Notes under the pieces: generated by a model | What the model was told of the DNA's origin: nothing | What the model saw: only the letters and a program-made list of their open reading frames with translations | Databases searched by the model: none | Shown: piece by piece, positions 1 through 11,373 of the stretch | How the letters are laid out: every line of letters starts with the position of its first letter | How positions within the stretch are numbered: position 1 is the first letter of the stretch | Translations under genes and position numbers: made by a program | Source: Helicoverpa zea | Lineage: Eukaryota > Arthropoda > Insecta > Lepidoptera > Noctuidae | Assembly: GCF_022581195.2 (NCBI RefSeq) | Contig: NC_061463.1 | Span: forward strand, 6,200,001 to 6,264,000 | DNA: 64,000 nt | Direction of reading: 5' to 3'

Positions 1-510
1 TTAAGTATTTTAAAATGCTCACTGTATGGATGATTTTTATAACGTCCGAGATAGAAACACCAAATATTGTTTTACTATAGATGTATAACGTCTTATGAAA
101 TATTCCATCATCATGTTGCTCAAGTTATATTGAACATTTTGAAGGAAACGAATATTATAAATTAAATTAACTACTAGTCATTTTCTTTTGAAAATAGCTA
201 GGTGGGAGATAAAGGTAGTGCTACACTAAATCATAGATATGTCCGTTTGGTACGACCACTTCTGGCTTACATACATGGTAAATTATAGCTTGTACAAGGC
301 CACTTGATCCGTGGTCAGCCTAAATATGCAAATCCAACGACATATACTTTTTAGATGGTTTTCATAGTTTGCAGAACGTGGCTCACACACAATATAATGT
401 GGGACCATTAGTGTTACAGTATTTAGGTAACGTTAATGCGTGGTTGAGATGCAGTTGCTGGTAAATAGATGAAAGTGTCAACTTATAAATTAGTAATGTC
501 TGTGAGAACT
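1..510. other. AT-rich spacer, no gene seen
   Basis: No open frame of note and no splice-consistent coding block was found on either strand. The composition is like the other intergenic AT-rich stretches of this window. It ends at the 8-bp target duplication of the hAT element that follows. Confidence 0.4.
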
Positions 511-1277
511 CACTAGATCAGTGGTTCTTAACCGGTGGTCCGCGGACCACTGGTGGTCCCTGGAGGCATTCCAAGTGGTCCGCGAAGCTTAGCTTCGCGA
601 CGTTGCTATACGTTATCTAACTTTATTTTTATCGACTTATAATTGCGAGCGGGGGTTTTCGCATGGACGTATATCGGGTGTGTCGTACCTAGTCCCCCCA
701 TTCATGAAAATGTATGTTTGGACTACATTTTACGTAATTTTGGTTTTGAGTCTTAAAAAATAATTAAAATTTCGCGCTCGCTTCGCTCGCGTGTTCAGAA
801 ACTGTATGCCCTTATTTTTGCATTTGTCAACAAACAAAAAGTTAAGTACGTTTGGGCTAAATTTTACGTAATATTTGGTTGGAGTCCGATAAAAATTTCG
901 CGCTCGCTTCGCTCGCGTATTCAGAAACTATATACCCTTGTTTTGGCATTTGTCAACAAACAAAAAGTTAAGCACGTTTGGGCTAAATTTTACGTAATAT
1001 TTAGTTTAAGTCCGATAAAAATTTCGCGCTCGTTTCGCTCGCGCATTTAAAAACTACATAGGCAATTTTTTCTTTATTTGCATTTGCTTACCTACACAAC
1101 TGCCGACATGCGTTTAGCTTTGAGTAGAACTGACCCAAAAAATCAGATTTTTTTTTTTGATAAATAATAAAGAAATGAGTGCTAATTTAGGTAAACCGAT
1201 GAGGTGGTCCCCGGCAAGACAAACTTTAGTTAAAGTGGTCCCTCATGTCAAAAAGGTTAAGAACCACTGCACTAGAT
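511..1277 (+). mobile_element. Non-autonomous hAT element A with 8-bp TSD
   Basis: Terminal inverted repeats CAGTGGTTCTTAACC (519-533) and GGTTAAGAACCACTG (ending 1269) are bounded by an exact 8-bp duplication, CACTAGAT (511-518 and 1270-1277), which is the hAT signature. No transposase is present. The interior has three roughly 125-bp direct repeats, each holding a GCGCTCGCTTCGCTCGCG-type module (about 773, 898 and 1023) followed by a copy of a 'GTTTGGGCTAAATTTTACG' block. The 5' end of the same family recurs in reverse orientation near 7320-7416. Confidence 0.9.
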
Positions 1278-2440
1278 GTATCTTTCTGAATGTCATGCTT
1301 TATATCATTTGTGTGTATTAAATTATCTTTTGTGGTGTAATTTATTACAATACTTAATGGCTAAACTTCGTACTTTTATCGGAATATCTACCTACCTACT
1401 GCTGTATTTTATCATATTTTGTAAAATATGAATGTGTACTTTTCCTTATGTCCAATCCTTTCGTACGGCTCTTAAATCTCTTTAAATAATATTATGTTAC
1501 GCAAACACCCGTTCGTTATTGTTGCCCCATATGATAAATTATTTTCTCTGTATTTCATGTGTAGCTAAACATTAGCATGTAAAGGATTTACATTTTAATG
1601 TGATGTCATATAGGCATTATTTACAACATAATTATGAAGAGGCTTGTACTAAGTTTATGTTGGGAGAGCTTCTAGTTTTTGTACATATACATACACAATT
1701 GTAAATACTGTACGGGAATATATCATACGAAATATACAACGTAAATATGTATGTCTTTCGAATACAATCATTATTTGGGCTTATAACTACGGTACTGTCC
1801 TAAAAAATACTTTTGTGTTCAGTTTTATATTAGTTTTTGCTTCATAAGACATATATATGTATATGCAATGCAAACAATTTCACTAATCAATGAATTGTTG
1901 AGTTCGTCACACAGTCACAACCTGTAACTTTTTGCTTATTGTTTTGAATACTGTTACTATTTAATTGTATAACTGATACAATAAGAACATTAGAGCTATG
2001 ATAGCTGTAAAATTGAAAGACTAGCCCCGGCCATTATAAAAGACTTTAGCGTCGATTAAAGTTTCAAGTAAAAGCTTTAAACTTCTTACAGAAGAAAATG
2101 TTTCGTCATCATTGTGTTTATTAATAGTTTTAATTAGTACCTATTTATTTATTTACTCATAGAGGTATAACTTATTACTAAGACATATTTGAATGAAGCT
2201 TTTACCATTTTGTGTTAGGTATCCACTTTGTAAATATGTAAATTCCAAGTAGTTACTTGTCAAATACCATGAAACCAAACATTTTTATGAGTAGAGCATG
2301 TAAATTTTGTTATTAAAGTATATTTGTTTTATTATATCTATATACATCGCGTATTATTGTATTGTGTTTTATGGAGATACATATACGTTTTTTCATATTG
2401 AACCCCGTAAATAAACTGTTTTCATTAACAAATTGTTTTT
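1278..2440. other. Intergenic, possible 3' UTR of an upstream plus-strand gene
   Basis: No coding region was recognised. The stretch is AT-rich, with long runs lacking repeats and an AATAAA at about 2410 on the plus strand. This would fit the 3' end of a plus-strand transcript converging on the CFAP100-like gene. That is inference only; no exon is visible inside the window. Confidence 0.25.
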
Positions 2441-2446
2441 TTTATT
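2441..2446 (-). terminator. AATAAA polyadenylation signal of CFAP100-like gene 1
   Basis: TTTATT on the plus strand reads AATAAA on the minus strand and lies 2 bases past the stop codon, implying a very short 3' UTR. Confidence 0.5.
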
Positions 2447-2447
2447 A

Positions 2448-4142
2448 TTAAACGTTATGGCAAAATTTTCGGCTCTGCAAATAATTAGCTGGATCGTCTT
2501 TTTCAGTCCAGTCAGTAAATAAAGTCAAATATTCTAGTTCCGATTCAGTAAGACTATCCCGCTTTTCCTCGAATTTGGACTTGGAAAACAATTTTCTCCT
2601 AGAGCTCCGCTTGACTTGGCTTGCGTGGCTGGGGTGGGTGTTCTTGGCCGGCGGCGTGAAGGCCTGCAGCAGCTCGCGTGTCAGCCGGTCGAACTGGCGG
2701 AGCTCTCGAGCCGCTTCCTTAGCTCTCTTGAACTTACGACGTTCTGATTCCACGTACTGGCCCATAGCGACCTTAATCTTGTCACTAGTCACCGCCTCCA
2801 AACGTTGCGAGTAATCCATGTAAAATTCTTCCAAAGCCTTAGCTGTGGTGACAATATCCATATTTACAGGTTTCTCATTGTGTATTCTTTCTACACAAAA
2901 TTCTAAATGCGTCTGAAGCTTCAAAACCTCTAGAGCACCTACACTCTCATAAAATAAGCCGTTCAATATTTTTAAAAACTTTGTTTCTAATTGTGATGCC
3001 TGCTGTTCACTAATCGCTAATACTTTCTTAAAATTTTTAATAATATTAAGCACTCCAGCACTGTCCTGTGCAATAATATCTTTGAAAAGTTTGATTCCTT
3101 TTTTTAGAAATGTTGCGTGAGGAGCCAGTTGTGTCACATGAGTAAAATGATGCAAATGCTGCTGTTCTATGCCATCGAACAGTTCCATGAGATCAGCAGG
3201 ATGTATAAAGTATAAAGCCGGCGTCACCAGGCGGCTGTAGCACTCTCTTTTGAGATTCTCAAACATTACACTAAACGTATCTTCATCGTTGGAAATACCA
3301 TAATCAAAACCTTTCGCTTCTATTTCGACAGATCGAGCAAAGTTTCTGTTCCTATAGCGCCAGCTTGGAGGAGATAGATAATATAAAAATCTTCCATACT
3401 TTTGTTGTAAAGCATACCTGTAGTGTAGTCCAATAATTTTCGAGGTAACTGTGAAAGATTTTGCCGCCAAACATTGAAATTCAAGTATTTTTTTATAAAG
3501 TTTTAACTTTACGTCATCCGATTTACTCAAGGACATCATAGACTTTTGATAATCCATTGAAACAAATTCGTCGAAAGATTTAACTTGTTCGAAATATCTT
3601 TGAACACTTGTTTTGTAAACTTTCTGTTCTTGCTTAAAATTTGCATCAATGTTTAACATACAGTCATGCCTGTAGCCAATTTCTTGCCTCCACCTCAGTT
3701 GACTGTTAAACAAATGTTTGAGAGATTTATATGGAGCTATGTATTTAGATAAGAATGAGCCGTTGACACACGTGAAGAATCCCGGATCATGGTCCATTAT
3801 GGTACGAACATCATTCGGCGGACCATCCGTGTGTATCCGCCTTCGTAAGTCTGTTTGAATTTCCTTATAATTATCACGTAGACTTGTTTTTTTCTTTTGC
3901 TCTTTTCTCTCCTTCTCTTGGTTTTTTGAATAAACACTATAAGGTAGTAAAACTTCGTCTTTCTTTAAAATACCTACCGGCAACGGCTTGATAACAGGTA
4001 AAGTGAATTTCTGCGTCAAAACATCTGTAGGCTTGAACCTTTTCTTGATAGTATTCCTTTTACTTGTTGGTTTCTCCAGGGACGGAAACGTTCTCAGTTT
4101 AGGTATATCAATAACAACGGAATGTCTGTCTTCATCATGCAT
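2448..4142 (-). CDS. CFAP100/CCDC37-like axonemal coiled-coil protein, copy 1
   Basis: Single open exon of 564 residues from ATG at 4142 (the frame opens 12 nt earlier, but only with TTG). It is predicted to act in cilia and flagella. The CFAP100 family (Chlamydomonas MIA1, DUF4200-type coiled coil) docks and regulates inner dynein arms. The order of blocks matches copies 2 and 3: a 'PPNDVRTIMDHDPGFF' entry block near residue 107, a helical region with 'RWRQEIGYRHD' near 150, a 'LYYLSPPSWR' block near 250, 'PALYFIHPADLMELFDGIEQQ' near 308, a helical C-half, and a 'LFTDWTEKDDPANYL' tail. The tail is basic around residues 500-525. There is no signal peptide or membrane segment. The family call rests on remembered CFAP100 patterns and on clear similarity among the three copies. 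The lack of introns is unusual beside copy 3. Confidence 0.72.
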   Translation of the reverse strand: MHDEDRHSVVIDIPKLRTFPSLEKPTSKRNTIKKRFKPTDVLTQKFTLPVIKPLPVGILKKDEVLLPYSVYSKNQEKERKEQKKKTSLRDNYKEIQTDLRRRIHTDGPPNDVRTIMDHDPGFFTCVNGSFLSKYIAPYKSLKHLFNSQLRWRQEIGYRHDCMLNIDANFKQEQKVYKTSVQRYFEQVKSFDEFVSMDYQKSMMSLSKSDDVKLKLYKKILEFQCLAAKSFTVTSKIIGLHYRYALQQKYGRFLYYLSPPSWRYRNRNFARSVEIEAKGFDYGISNDEDTFSVMFENLKRECYSRLVTPALYFIHPADLMELFDGIEQQHLHHFTHVTQLAPHATFLKKGIKLFKDIIAQDSAGVLNIIKNFKKVLAISEQQASQLETKFLKILNGLFYESVGALEVLKLQTHLEFCVERIHNEKPVNMDIVTTAKALEEFYMDYSQRLEAVTSDKIKVAMGQYVESERRKFKRAKEAARELRQFDRLTRELLQAFTPPAKNTHPSHASQVKRSSRRKLFSKSKFEEKRDSLTESELEYLTLFTDWTEKDDPANYLQSRKFCHNV

Positions 4143-4438
4143 TTTCGTAACCAAACAATCTTTGAGTCCTAATAAATGCCTTCTAAAAATTATTACAAAT
4201 TACGCCTGAACCAACTGGAAATAGCAACTATTCAGTAGCATATTTCAAAAATATACGTCCACCTATTTTCTCAAATGCTGTATTGAAAGGGTCTAATTAA
4301 AAATCCAAAATATAAGAAAACATTTAATTCGAATTTTTATATTACTGCAAAATACAATCCAATTAAAATGATTTTTGAATAAACATAACAGTAATGATCA
4401 ACATATAATAACAACAAAATACAAACCCGTGTAAACAT
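4143..4438. other. Spacer between CFAP100-like copies 1 and 2
   Basis: A 296-bp AT-rich spacer separating two genes on the same strand. It must hold the copy 1 promoter and the copy 2 3' end. No clear TATA box or repeat was seen. Confidence 0.4.
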
Positions 4439-6220
4439 TTATAAATCCAGTTGATAGGCGGTAGACTTTCTAGGCATCCACTCAAATATAGGCTTTGCAA
4501 ATTCGTAATATTCCTTTAAGAAGGGCGCCGGATTCATTCCCTCGCACCATTCAGTAAACAGTAACAATCCCTCACGTTCCTCCGCAGATAACTTATACTT
4601 TTTGGGCTTCGCTCGTTCTCCGCTTAACAGTTCAGTTTTCTTTTTCTCAGCCATCATAAGTGTATATCGAGCTTTCTTATCCATAAATTTCCTAATCGGC
4701 GGCCTCACAAACTTTGCTGGAGGCAAAAATGCTTTGTTCATGGCATTCGTCATTTCTCTGAAAGCTCTTAGTTCTCTTTGCGCATTATAGGCGTTGTGCA
4801 TCATTCTCAAGTCTTGAGCGAAGAAATCGTTTTGTGCTTGACAGACAATCTGGAAGTCTAAAGCATCCAGCCGAAGATTATAATCTTCGTACATTACTTC
4901 AAGAATTTTGAGTGGATCGTGCAGGCTATGGTGTCCTTCTTCACATTTTCCGAAAACCTGCTCATACACGTACTCTATACATATTTTTAATTTTAAAGTC
5001 GTAGGACTCGCGATGCTGTCGTAAAATGTTTCATTCAAGATTCTGAAAAACTTATCTCTCAAATGCATCTCATTAAAACTTTCTCTTTTGATTTCAAAGT
5101 TGATGTTATCAATGTAATATTGGAAGTAATCGGACTCTATAAGCTGTCCTTGTGTTAATTGTTTGATACGATCTCGTAACAACCGATTTGGACCATCAGT
5201 CTTTGCAAGTTGTATCAGATATTCTCGACTTTGCAACTCCATAGAACGGAACAAATATATCATCTGTTCCGGTTTTTCAAAATATAAACAAGCAGGTAAT
5301 GGGTTCTTCAACTCAACTTTAGCGACTTCTACTGTTTTTTCAATGTCCAGAGATTCTACTAAGTCATTATCAGTTGCGAATTCTCCAGCTTCAAATTGAA
5401 TGGACATTACCCGACCTTTTAAAGTTTCATCAAATTGTTGTCTCCACGACAAAGGTGCTACAAACATTAAATAGCTTCTGTACGTCTTTAATATACTTCT
5501 TATGGCATCGAGTTTAAACAAAATATTATTTAAAATCGTCAAACTAGATACATAACCCAGAAACTCCGAGTTTTTAGCAACTAAATCGTTGTACACTTTT
5601 TCAGCTCGAGCTACTTTTAAACAAGCTTTCTTGTAATCTTCTGTGAGAAATGTTTGAAAGTTTTTAATGTGCTGTTTTAATTTATCAACTATACGTTCAT
5701 ACTGTTCTGATTCTTCGACATCGCTTTTTTCTATTTTCAGAATTAAATCTCGTCGATATCCGATTTGTTGACGATTCATAGCATAGCATCGAATGTTGTT
5801 CAAATACACTTTTATGTCGTCGAAGCATCGTAAGGGACGACCTTCAATCACGGTATAAAATTCAGGGTGAATCTCGACGACTGCTCTTACGTCATCAGGA
5901 GGTTCTTCTACAAAAAGCCTTTTAGATATATCTCTGGTCGCTGCAATTCTCAAGTTATCTTTTAAGAATAGTGGTTGTGCTAACCTTTCTCGTGTAGTAA
6001 CTTTTTCTTTTCGGTCGCTATACTTTATATATGAAAGCAACTTTTCAGATCTTGGTATGCGAAAGGGCCTCATCGGTTTTTTGACCTTCGGATCCTTTTC
6101 CACGGCATGTTTACGATTTGCAAAGTAATGCTGTGTGTTGGGAACGTAACGACGTCTAAATATTATATCCAAAGTTTTTAAAGGAACCATAGGTTTCCGT
6201 TCTTTCTTCAAGCAACTCAT
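4439..6220 (-). CDS. CFAP100/CCDC37-like axonemal coiled-coil protein, copy 2
   Basis: Single exon of 593 residues. The start is ATG at 6220 (MSCLKKERK) with A at -3; the in-frame codon at 6244 is TTG and was not chosen. Family blocks run in order: 'PPDDVRAVVEIHPEFY' near residue 134, 'NRQQIGYRRDLILKIE' near 172, 'LMFVAPLSWRQQ' near 252, 'LPACLYFEKPEQMIYLFRSMELQ' near 308, a 'LNETFYDSIASPTTLKLKICIEYVYEQ' helical block, and 'LLLFTEWCEGMNPAPFL' near the C-terminus. Copy 1 has equivalents of each, so these are true paralogues, though clearly diverged. The likely role is the same: an inner-arm dynein modifier in the sperm flagellum. Two intronless copies next to an intron-bearing one could mean retroposition followed by tandem duplication, or intron loss. 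The sequence does not decide between them. Confidence 0.72.
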   Translation of the reverse strand: MSCLKKERKPMVPLKTLDIIFRRRYVPNTQHYFANRKHAVEKDPKVKKPMRPFRIPRSEKLLSYIKYSDRKEKVTTRERLAQPLFLKDNLRIAATRDISKRLFVEEPPDDVRAVVEIHPEFYTVIEGRPLRCFDDIKVYLNNIRCYAMNRQQIGYRRDLILKIEKSDVEESEQYERIVDKLKQHIKNFQTFLTEDYKKACLKVARAEKVYNDLVAKNSEFLGYVSSLTILNNILFKLDAIRSILKTYRSYLMFVAPLSWRQQFDETLKGRVMSIQFEAGEFATDNDLVESLDIEKTVEVAKVELKNPLPACLYFEKPEQMIYLFRSMELQSREYLIQLAKTDGPNRLLRDRIKQLTQGQLIESDYFQYYIDNINFEIKRESFNEMHLRDKFFRILNETFYDSIASPTTLKLKICIEYVYEQVFGKCEEGHHSLHDPLKILEVMYEDYNLRLDALDFQIVCQAQNDFFAQDLRMMHNAYNAQRELRAFREMTNAMNKAFLPPAKFVRPPIRKFMDKKARYTLMMAEKKKTELLSGERAKPKKYKLSAEEREGLLLFTEWCEGMNPAPFLKEYYEFAKPIFEWMPRKSTAYQLDL

Positions 6221-6683
6221 TGTAACAAATAAAAACAGGTACAAGATTTTAAAATACTAGGTATAAAGTTTTGTATCTTATGATATCAAAACAAAACAGA
6301 AATAAAACTAATGTACGACTGTCGCAATGGCTAGTGTCAGAATAATAGAAAAGTCAATTTGAATGTTCAAGAGGAGACATTGATTTTCTTCATTAAAATC
6401 TGCCATCGAGCTTAGAAATATATATGTCAATGAAATCTGCCCTATTAGGTAACCATAACTTTAGGGACTTGGTGAGTATTCATGTAGTTTCGAACTAAAG
6501 GCAAATCAACCAAATAATTGGTTTATCTTTAAGATAAGGTAATATTTATATTAGTAATTGCCGTAATTGGTCTATTGGTTCATGCTATTCTATAATAAAA
6601 CAAAAAAAAAACGAATCTAAAGGTTACGTTTATTGGGTACTAAAATCGTAAACAAACTTAAATAACATCCAGAATACTGAAGA
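6221..6683. other. Spacer upstream of CFAP100-like copy 2
   Basis: AT-rich, with no ORF or repeat recognised. It contains the presumed promoter of copy 2 and ends at the target duplication of hAT element B. Confidence 0.4.
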
Positions 6684-7422
6684 TGAATAGGCAGTGGCGG
6701 ATTAAGAGTATCCGAGGCCCTAAGCACAGAGCCTGTGTAGACCCTCTATTGCTTAAATGGAAATGGAAGGAATGGAAGGTTGAAAAAATTGACCGAGCGA
6801 AGCGAGCGTGATGCCTTTTGTAGTTAGAAATGCGCGAGCGAAGCGAGCGCGAAATTTTTTTCTTACTCGTACGGAGGTAAAATGTATCCCAAACATACAT
6901 AGTTTCTGAATACGCGAGCGAAGCGAGCGCGAAATTTTAATTATTTTTAAGACTCAGAACCAAAATTACGTTCAATGTAGGCCAAACGTACGTACTTAAC
7001 TTTTTATTTGTTGGCAAATGTAAAAACGAGGACATACAGTTTCTGAATACGCGAGCGCAGCGAGCGAGAAATCTTGATTATTTTTTAAGACTCAGAACCA
7101 AAATTACGTTCAATGTAGGCCAAACGTACGTACTTAACTTTTTATTTGTTGACAAATGTAAAAACGAGGACATACAGTTTCTGACTACGCGAGCGAAGCG
7201 AGCGAGAAATCTTGATTATTTTTTAAGACTCAGAACCAAAATTACGTAACAGGGCTACATGTCAAACCTTCATTTCTTTCTACAAGTTTCGTTGGACAAG
7301 TAAGATGGATATATACGTAAGATCGATAACAACGTCAACGCGACGTCGGTCCGCAGACCACTTGGAAGGCCTCCAGGGACCACCAGTCGTCCGCGGACCA
7401 CCGGTTAAGAACCACTGATCTA

Positions 7423-7575
7423 AAGCATCCAAAATTTTCGGATATGTTTGTTGTATTGCACTCGTACTTACAGCGTGAGCTTCCCAACGAGTGTCCGATA
7501 GCGACTTCAAAACGCTATCGTTGCCTATTAATTCTTTTAAAACTGCCCAACGATGAGTAGAAGCCGAAAAAAAAT
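7423..7575 (-). pseudogene. hAT transposase fragment (ZMYM1/TTF-like)
   Basis: About 50 residues with the block 'SLSDTRWEAHAVSTSAI', typical of the C-terminal half of ZMYM1/TTF-type hAT transposases. The frame runs straight into a reversed MITE end at 7416, so the gene is broken. It belongs to the element bounded at 6692-8157. Confidence 0.6.
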
Positions 7576-7592
7576 TGTAGGTATAACAACTG

Positions 7593-7985
7593 GGGCCCGA
7601 TTCTCCTAAGTTAATATTGTCAAAATCGAATAGAAATTGAATCGCAATATGATCGGAATAGCAGTTTTAACCTTATCGGGTATTCTGCTACTAATATAAG
7701 AGCAATCGTATTCCAACGAAATTCGGTTGGTTTGCGATTGGTCTCCTATTTTGGTGATTTTGGTCTATAGGTAGTTTGTTCTACAATCATATTGCAATCG
7801 TAAATCATTTGCAGACAAAATGATTTATTATTGAATGACAGAAAAGGATAAAAACGTTTATTTCAAAGAAAAAATAGCGGAATGCCATATACGCTTAAAT
7901 CGTAATTGAGTCAGGATTGGATCTCGGTCGAACCGAGTCGACGTGAATCGTATGTCGCTTAAGTAAAATTAGGAGAATCGGGGAA
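7593..7985. mobile_element. MITE with CCCGATTCTCCTAA ends
   Basis: Left end GGGCCCGATTCTCCTAAG and right end TTAGGAGAATCGGGG form an inverted pair about 390 bp apart, with no coding capacity. It lies inside hAT element B. The target duplication was not clear to me, so the superfamily is left open. Confidence 0.6.
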
Positions 7986-8216
7986 AAAAAATCTCTGCGA
8001 TCGTACAACAATCAAGAGCACAGTGATTTCAGACATATTGTGGATGAATCTCTATAAAATGTAGGTATAAACTGAAACGCCAGCAGAGGATGGAGGCCCC
8101 TGGAGAACAGGGGCCCCAAGCACGTGCTTGTTGTGCTTATCCGTTAATCCGCCACTGTGAATAGGAACATAACATAATACTCTACTAAGTACCTTCTATT
8201 ATTAAGTTAAAAATAC

Positions 8217-8585
8217 TAGCTCAACATCAAGACGAGACTGTCGACCATTTGTATGCGCAGGATACTGGTGTTTTTCGGACACATAGCCAGGAAGGAGGGC
8301 CACAACCTTGAACAGCTAATAGTCACCGGGAAGGTTGATGGCAAACGACCTAGGGGCCGCAGTCCAACAAGGTGGTCAGATCAGGTTCGCTCCGCTCCAG
8401 ACACCCAACTACACAGCGCTCTGCATGATGCGAAGAACAGGCATAGATGGCGGGACACCGTCAGAGAGAAGTTAATCCTAAGAGGACTTCACGACCCTCA
8501 GCATTGAGGAATACGACGCAAGGAGGAGGACTAGCTTAGAATCACTTAATACCTATAAAGTACCTAACTGCTACTGCTACTTAAT
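8217..8585 (+). mobile_element. 5'-truncated non-LTR retrotransposon, RT C-terminal tail
   Basis: The frame at about 8217-8507 encodes 'FFGHIARKEGHNLEQLI' and 'GKVDGKRPRGRSPTRW', the conserved tail found after the reverse-transcriptase domain in many insect non-LTR elements. It then stops (TGA, 8505-8507) and passes into a short 3' region. There is no RT catalytic core, so this is a dead 5'-truncated copy. The clade cannot be fixed from the tail alone. Confidence 0.65.
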
Positions 8586-8592
8586 ATGCGAC

Positions 8593-11339
8593 TTACATTT
8601 CGTTAGCTTTCCGCCTCGTCGGCTCATAGGAAGACTTTAACCGCCTCGAAAGTTTATCAACGTCCTTCAACAGCTTTTCAGCTTGTTTAGCTTGTTTTAT
8701 TTCCATACGCCCATGTTCATAAGTTTCTTTTTCTATTTGTTTTATCATGTCAAGATCATAAGCCGATACAGCAATCAGTAAATTATCATATTCTCGTTCC
8801 AAGGCTAGGGCCATATCTAAAGAGCCAAATTTTGTCTCGTTCTGCGATATCAGTTGTTCATACGCAAATTCTACGTAATTGAAAATTTGCAAAGCTGTAT
8901 CCGATGAAACAGTTTCTTTTATTTTTACTTGTAATATCCTGAAGAACACTTCTTTCAGTTCGGCTTCCCGCTCATCGTTCCTTTGTATTGTGTCTTGAAC
9001 TTCTTTGATCTGAAATACAAAAAATAATCGATAAATTATTGGGGACTTTGTAATCAGTAGCGGCTTTAGGGTAGGGCGCGGTTGGGCGACGGCCCAGGGC
9101 GCCGGACATAAGAGGCGCCATAGGCGCCCCAAACCAATCCTTGATCAGAATTTTACTCCTATTTTTGTTTTAAATTTCATCAAAGATCGCAGCTTACAAG
9201 AACTGTATCCAAATGTATGGATAGCATCAGGGCCGCCTGAACCTATGGTGCAGGGTGTGCGAATAACTAACTGACTTTTAGTGATCCAAATCTAAAAAAA
9301 AGCTTTTTTGGGCTTGCTTCACTTTATAGTTGTTTTTATTTTTCAACATTTTTTTGTCTACCCTAGCAAAAAGGTAGCGTCGTTTTTAAGTCCTTTTATT
9401 AATAAGAAAGTAACTTCTAGTTTCTATTTATGGTACTACTTTAAGTCCACAAATTTTAATTCATAGGCGCCAACACCAACAAAGAGTTATCTACGTTTGG
9501 GCTACATTTTAAGTCTCTGCTGCTCTCTGCTGAGGTTAGTTTAAGATTTCAGGATGCCACTCCAAAACAAATACATAAGCTTACAATGTCGCTCAATCAT
9601 AAGAAAGCACCAGGCCTAGACAATATCAGTGTGGCTGATCTACAAGCAGTCAGTGACAAAATTGCATCTTCTATAGCTAGACTCATTAACATTAGTGTTC
9701 ACTCTGGCCTGTACCCGGATAATCTTAAAATAGGATGTGTTAGACCAGTATTCAAAAAAGGCAAAAGAAACGACGAAAATAATTATCGCCCAATCACGTT
9801 ATTATCGTCAATAGACAAAATTGTCGAAAAATTTGTTTGTAACCAAATATACACATTTTATGGAAAAAATTCTATTATAAATGAGTCACAATATGGTTTT
9901 CAGCCAAATAAAAGCACTACTGAGTTGCTCTCAAAATTTACAGATCACATTAACACTGCACTCAATGAAAAAAAACATGTTCTAGCACTATTCATTGACT
10001 TCTCCCGTGCATTCGACACTCTAGACCACCACAAACTATTAGAGAAATTAAAAGACAGTGGATTGCGGGGTCCAATGTACGCCTGGTGTGCTGACTACCT
10101 AAAAAACAGGAAATATCACGTTAGAATAGATAACAGCCTAAGTGACCCCGTGTGTGTGACCAACGGTACAGCTCAAGGATCCGTATGTGGTCCTCTGCAT
10201 TTCCTGGCTTATGTTAACGACATGAATGCAATATTTCTCAATTCTAAATCATATCAGTTTGCTGACGATACATGTCTCCTTATCGAAGGGAAGGACTTGA
10301 CCCTTATAGGTGCACTTCTACAAAATGACTTCGACAGGCTTAGTATGTGGTGTCATGATCTGGGACTCGTAATGAATGCCCAAAAAACAAAAATAATGCA
10401 CATAAAATCAGCTTACTTGAAAGATAACACCCCAATCTTCAAGCTAGTAGCACACTCACACAGTTGTCTCCATGAAAATCCTCTTGATTGTGATACCAAA
10501 TGTTCAGTTATTGAACAGGTTGATACGCATATGTATTTAGGATTACTTATTGATAGTAAATTTAACTGGCGTCCCCATATTGCACGAGTGTGTGATAAGT
10601 TACGTGCGATTCTTGCTAAATTTTATATTATAAAAAACCGCCTGCCTTATAAAACTAGACTCATGTTGTATAATGCACTATTTGATTCAGTCATATCGTA
10701 CGGGTTATCCAGCTACGGACGTACTTTTAAAACCTACCTGGATCCAATTCTTGCATTACAACTCAGGACATTAAAATTAATAATTTTACCTAAAGTCAAA
10801 TCTACATTAACACATGACCTTGAATATTTTAAGCACTGCGAGACATTACCTGTACACGATAAGTTTAAGTTTAACATCCTAAAAGAACAATTTTTCAATA
10901 ACTCAATAAAGTTCGAAAAATGTCATCCTGTATACACGCGGAGCGTAGCACAAAAAAAACTTGTCACCACATCTGCAAAAAATTTCTACGGCACAAGAAC
11001 GAGTGCATATATAATACCTCGATTAATCAATTCTTTACCTACTGATACTCGTGATGCCATAACAAAAAATAACATAAAATATAAATTAAGAACACACTTC
11101 TTCTTAAATCTGTAACAGAACACTGTCGAATGTATTCTAAGTAGTGGGTACTTGGAAAATATTCGGCAGTGTTGATTAATTGTTTGTGTTTGTTATAAAA
11201 TGTGTAACGTAACGTTTACCTATGTATAATTTATTGTGTGAGACGAATAGAATTGTGAAGTATCACATACAAACCTGAGAGGTTTAAGTGATGCTGAATC
11301 AGTGAAAAAAAAATGTAAACATTATTTTTGATAATTAAA

Positions 11340-11373
<34 letters not shown>

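Larger units (their letters stand above)
6684..8165 (-). mobile_element. hAT element B with transposase remnant and nested elements
   Basis: TIRs CAGTGGCGGATTAA (6692) and TTAATCCGCCACTG (ending 8157) are flanked by the exact 8-bp duplication TGAATAGG (6684-6691, 8158-8165). Four or five GCGAGCGAAGCGAGCG modules lie at about 6792, 6833, 6912, 7050 and 7188. On the minus strand at about 7423-7570 is a decayed transposase piece with 'ASTHRWAVLKELIG' and 'SLSDTRWEAHAVSTSAI', a pattern of ZMYM1/TTF-like hAT transposases. That frame is broken where a reversed element-A-type end (about 7320-7416) joins it. A smaller MITE sits at 7593-7985. The element lies between CFAP100-like copies 2 and 3. Confidence 0.88.
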
